A stretch of 64,000 bases of DNA from Chiua virens. Lineage: Eukaryota > Basidiomycota > Agaricomycetes > Boletales > Boletaceae. A program made the position numbers and the translations under genes. Numbering within the stretch: the stretch's first letter is position 1; each line of letters opens with the position of its first letter. Where the stretch lies: the NCBI GenBank assembly GCA_019787685.1, contig JAHNUO010000006.1, positions 434,001-498,000 of the forward strand. Reading direction: 5' to 3'. Shown one piece after another: positions 61,249 through 64,000 of this stretch. The notes below the pieces were generated by a model. The model did not search any database, had not been told where the DNA came from, and worked only from the letters and a program-made list of their open reading frames with translations.

Positions 61249-62679
61249 ATGCTCTCTTCCACAATGAATACCCGTCCTTACTCCTACCACGATGACCCTG
61301 ACAGCGACACCGAGTCAGATCGCTACACAGAAATGTCTATCGACGCCCACACCGCCAGTTCAAGAACGTCCCTCGACCTCTCCATGCGTTCTGCATCCCC
61401 CGTTCCCTCCGTCCTCTCCGTCACAAGCTCTGTGCGTGCACAGGCCTATCGCCAAGAGTATGGAAGAGGCCTCAACAATTATTCGGATGTCTACCGCCTT
61501 CCAGCGGACGAGGAGGAACTCGATCGTCTCGGTCCGTCGATCTTTCTCCCCTTCCCGTCCTTTCCCTCACCCACTTCAAAGACAAACAGTACGACATGTT
61601 TTGCAAGGTAATGGGGAAACACCCGCCCCCTTTCGCCCAAGTAATGGCCGACGATGATTTCGAAGTCAAGGCCGTCCTCGATCTAGGTTGTGGAAGCGGC
61701 AGCTGGTAACCCTTCATTCCCTGAAACTGTCTCCGTGTACTCATTTCCACCCACAGGATCATGGACGTCGCGAGAGAGTTTCCTCATTGCAGTGCAGTAG
61801 CCGTTGATCTTGTTCCCATGCAGTCCCCGTAAGACGCCATCTCAGCCCTTTATATGCCCTTTCTTGACTATCCGTAGATCTATGCCCCTAAATTGCAGGT
61901 AAGTCTACACACGCCCTGCTTTTCGTGTGCTAGACCTCGTCGCTACAGAAGCGAAGTTGACGACATCAATCTTGGCTTGGAACATTTCTACGGTGACTTC
62001 AACGTCGTGCATTGCCAACTCATCTCCTCGGGGGTAAGTCGCGTCTCTCCCTCGCCAAAATTTAACTTCATCTGTTCATTATCATTATCAGATCCGCGAT
62101 TACCATGCTTTGATCGACCACATAGCTCATGTCCTCCGTCCGGGCGGTCTCATAGACGTGACCGAATTTCCTTTCAATTTTTCAGGGGCGGAAAAAGTAC
62201 CAATTGTCCCACCTGCCGGATCCTTCCACCCTCCGTGGGTACCTCTTTGGATGTCTTACGCACAACGCGCAGTCAGGGAACGCGGCGGTGATGCAGATGC
62301 GTCGACCCACCTCCATGAATGGATATCCAACCACCCAGCCTTTGAGGACGTGGTATATCGGGAGTTCTGGATACCGTTGTCTCCCTGGCTGCGTGGAAAT
62401 GACCCACACTCTAAATTTTGGAACGAGATCGGGACGACCATGAGGGACGACCTCCAGGCGAGTACAGCGGAGCAATTGATCTATTTTATTTTGTTTTGTT
62501 TTATTTATTATTTTTGCTTGCAGGCATTCATGAAATCTGGGCGGCCTCTCTTACTGGGTCATGGCCTATCGGCGGAGTTTGTTGACGCCATCGAACGGAA
62601 TGCATGTGCAGAGCTCGACACGGCAGAAACTCCGGTTTACGTCCTGATACAAAATGTTTACGCCCGCAAGAGGCAATGA
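61249..62679 (+). CDS. SAM-dependent methyltransferase of the fungal LaeA-like/TAM type
   Basis: The N-terminus (61249 or 61264) is a Ser/Thr/Asp-rich disordered leader, then QEYGRGLNNYSDVYRLPADE, EELDRL, and a class-I methyltransferase fold: VMADDDFEVKAVLDLGCGSG (SAM motif I), DVAREFPHCSAVAVDLVPMQ (motif II acidic residue), a 21-nt exon giving SMPLNC, GDFNVVHCQLISSG, IRDYHALIDHIAHVLRPGGL, IDVTEFPFNFSGAE and WVPLWMSYAQRA. It ends ETPVYVLIQNVYARKRQ. This is the form abundant in mushroom genomes; the substrate is unknown. No biosynthetic cluster surrounds it. The intron 62458-62523 has donor CAG|GCGAGT and acceptor TTGCAG, hence GC-AG, and includes a T-rich low-complexity run. Confidence 0.85.
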
Positions 62680-64000
62680 CCATTCCTCCCTTCGAAATGA
62701 TGCGGTGTTTTTTTTTCTTCCAGCTTGGGGTTATACTACATCTAGCGTACACTGTATTGTGCCCAGAATATATTGTATGATTTTACTATGCTTGCTACGT
62801 GCATGTGAATTTTTTGTGCACGATTCAGAAGTGATTGTCGGGAAAACGGTACGGCAGTCTGGCAAGCTGCCGTTAGTAGGTCGTGCCAGCGCGCAACACC
62901 TCCGAGTCGGTGTTACTCTGCGCTATGATCCTGACCGTTGGTTTTGATGCAAGCGAACCTGGAGCAGGGCTCCGGTTAGAACTTCATGAGGGCAACAGTT
63001 GATCATATCTAACCGTGACACCAATAATGCGACTCATCGACAAGGGCGCATCACCTTCTTGACTGCCTTATTACTTCCCATGATTCCTTTGCCGGCTCGT
63101 CGAGGAAATACTTCTCGAAGAGTTAACATGCAGGAACAACGACTGTGGAATTCGCCGGTATCTAAAGAGGCATCCGTTCTGGAACAGGGATTAAATAATT
63201 GGACCGCCCAAACCTTGTGGGCATTCCCGGTTGGCGCTGCAAGCATCCTAGAAGCATCGCCATGTTTGGAAAATTGAAAGGGGTGGAAAGGGCGCGTGGT
63301 ATGTAAGGTATGACGACAATGTAGTGAGCTGGTGTCACAGGGCGGTAAGCGAGCGTGGCGAGAGCGATCATTGAATTCAATGGCCGCGGTCGCGAGGCAA
63401 GTTTACCGTCAACCTAAACTTGTCGGGTTGGTGGGGTGATCAACACAACATCGTAGGGTTAATGGGCCTCACGGCAAAAGGAACTGGACATGAGAAAAAA
63501 ATTGCGAACCTGAGGCTCATGTATCGAGGTCGGCTAGCATCAAGGACAAGATAGCAAGAGGCATAGAAATTAGATGGGGAAAGGGAACACCATTCTCCGG
63601 TTCGCGGACGAGCGAGGAATATGCCATACACATACTGCATGGTTCACTAGAAGATTATGTATATGTTTGTCCCGCGTGTTATTCGCTACGCCACAAAACC
63701 GTGTTGACTTGGACTCACCTAATCGGACAAGCACTTATGTCCACCCAAATCTTAAATTTCTACAAGACATACTGGGTATGCCCTGGGACCTGGATGGCTT
63801 ATCATATCAACGAAATCAGTTTGACAGCCTCTACATGAGTCTCACCTTGGAGATTAGACCATTGGTGGCCGTTGAAAGGAAGAGAAAAATCCTTTGGGGA
63901 TTCAGACCCTAATGAAACTTTAAAAAAGAAGAAATATTGCCACGTATTCGTGGGCGTGTCAACCTGGCTGAGGGTAGCGGCTGGATTCACCCAGTTCTCG
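62680..64000. other. Right-end region, no gene seen
   Basis: The 3' flank of the methyltransferase with a T-run (62707-62717), then 1.3 kb of sequence in which I find no motif, splice logic or RNA gene on either strand. A gene may begin beyond the window. Confidence 0.45.

Noticed and set aside
63574..63912. 112-codon frame near the right edge
   Set aside because: No family recognised and random-like composition; listed only as unassigned region.

Overview
The window is nuclear DNA of a filamentous basidiomycete, most likely an Agaricomycete (mushroom group). The grounds are dense genes on both strands cut by many introns of about 45-65 nt with CTRAC-like branch points, plus a eukaryotic core gene set whose products read like mushroom orthologues (Snu114, calnexin, Dop1, Fip1, Hat2, Rab5, Ist1). 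I see no transposon, virus, CRISPR array, rRNA or convincing tRNA.

Layout. 0-11.6 kb: a PLP-dependent aminotransferase cut by the window edge, a small doubtful gene, a MATE transporter, the tubulin-like protein Misato/Dml1 and an MFS transporter, all on the minus strand and separated by 0.7-1.4 kb spacers. 11.6-24.2 kb: MYND-finger protein, prefoldin subunit 1, the spliceosomal GTPase Snu114, calnexin, a Roadblock/LAMTOR2-like protein, polyprenyl diphosphate synthase Coq1 and a secretory EF-hand protein. 24.2-32.6 kb: the giant Dop1 gene and mitochondrial methionyl-tRNA formyltransferase. 32.6-34.7 kb: about 2 kb without a safe gene. 34.7-50.5 kb: a basic nuclear protein (perhaps Ies4-like), ATP synthase subunit e, Hat2/RbAp48, RAMP4/Ysy6, rRNA methyltransferase Bmt5, mitochondrial ribosomal uL10m, Fip1, an ING-family PHD protein, a small hypothetical ORF, RNase H1 and an Nramp metal transporter. 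51.8-62.7 kb: a two-RRM protein, Rab5, an SH3-RasGEF, Ist1 and a SAM-dependent methyltransferase.

The genes do not form a pathway or a secondary-metabolite cluster; this is ordinary housekeeping chromosome. Loose themes are RNA processing (Snu114, Fip1, Bmt5, two-RRM protein), ER and endosomal traffic (calnexin, Ysy6, Dop1, Rab5, Ist1, LAMTOR2-like), mitochondria (Coq1, Fmt1, ATP21, uL10m) and chromatin (ING, Hat2, Ies4-like). Several pairs are divergently arranged over 100-360 bp.

Two window-wide signals deserve attention. First, at least ten places in conserved genes (calnexin, Coq1, Fmt1, Hat2, Bmt5, Rab5) need exactly one surplus base to be ignored for the conserved protein to continue. 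This looks like insertion-type assembly error, but should be settled. Second, at least seven introns appear to use a GC donor instead of GT, far more than expected. I found no clear candidate for a wholly new biological system.
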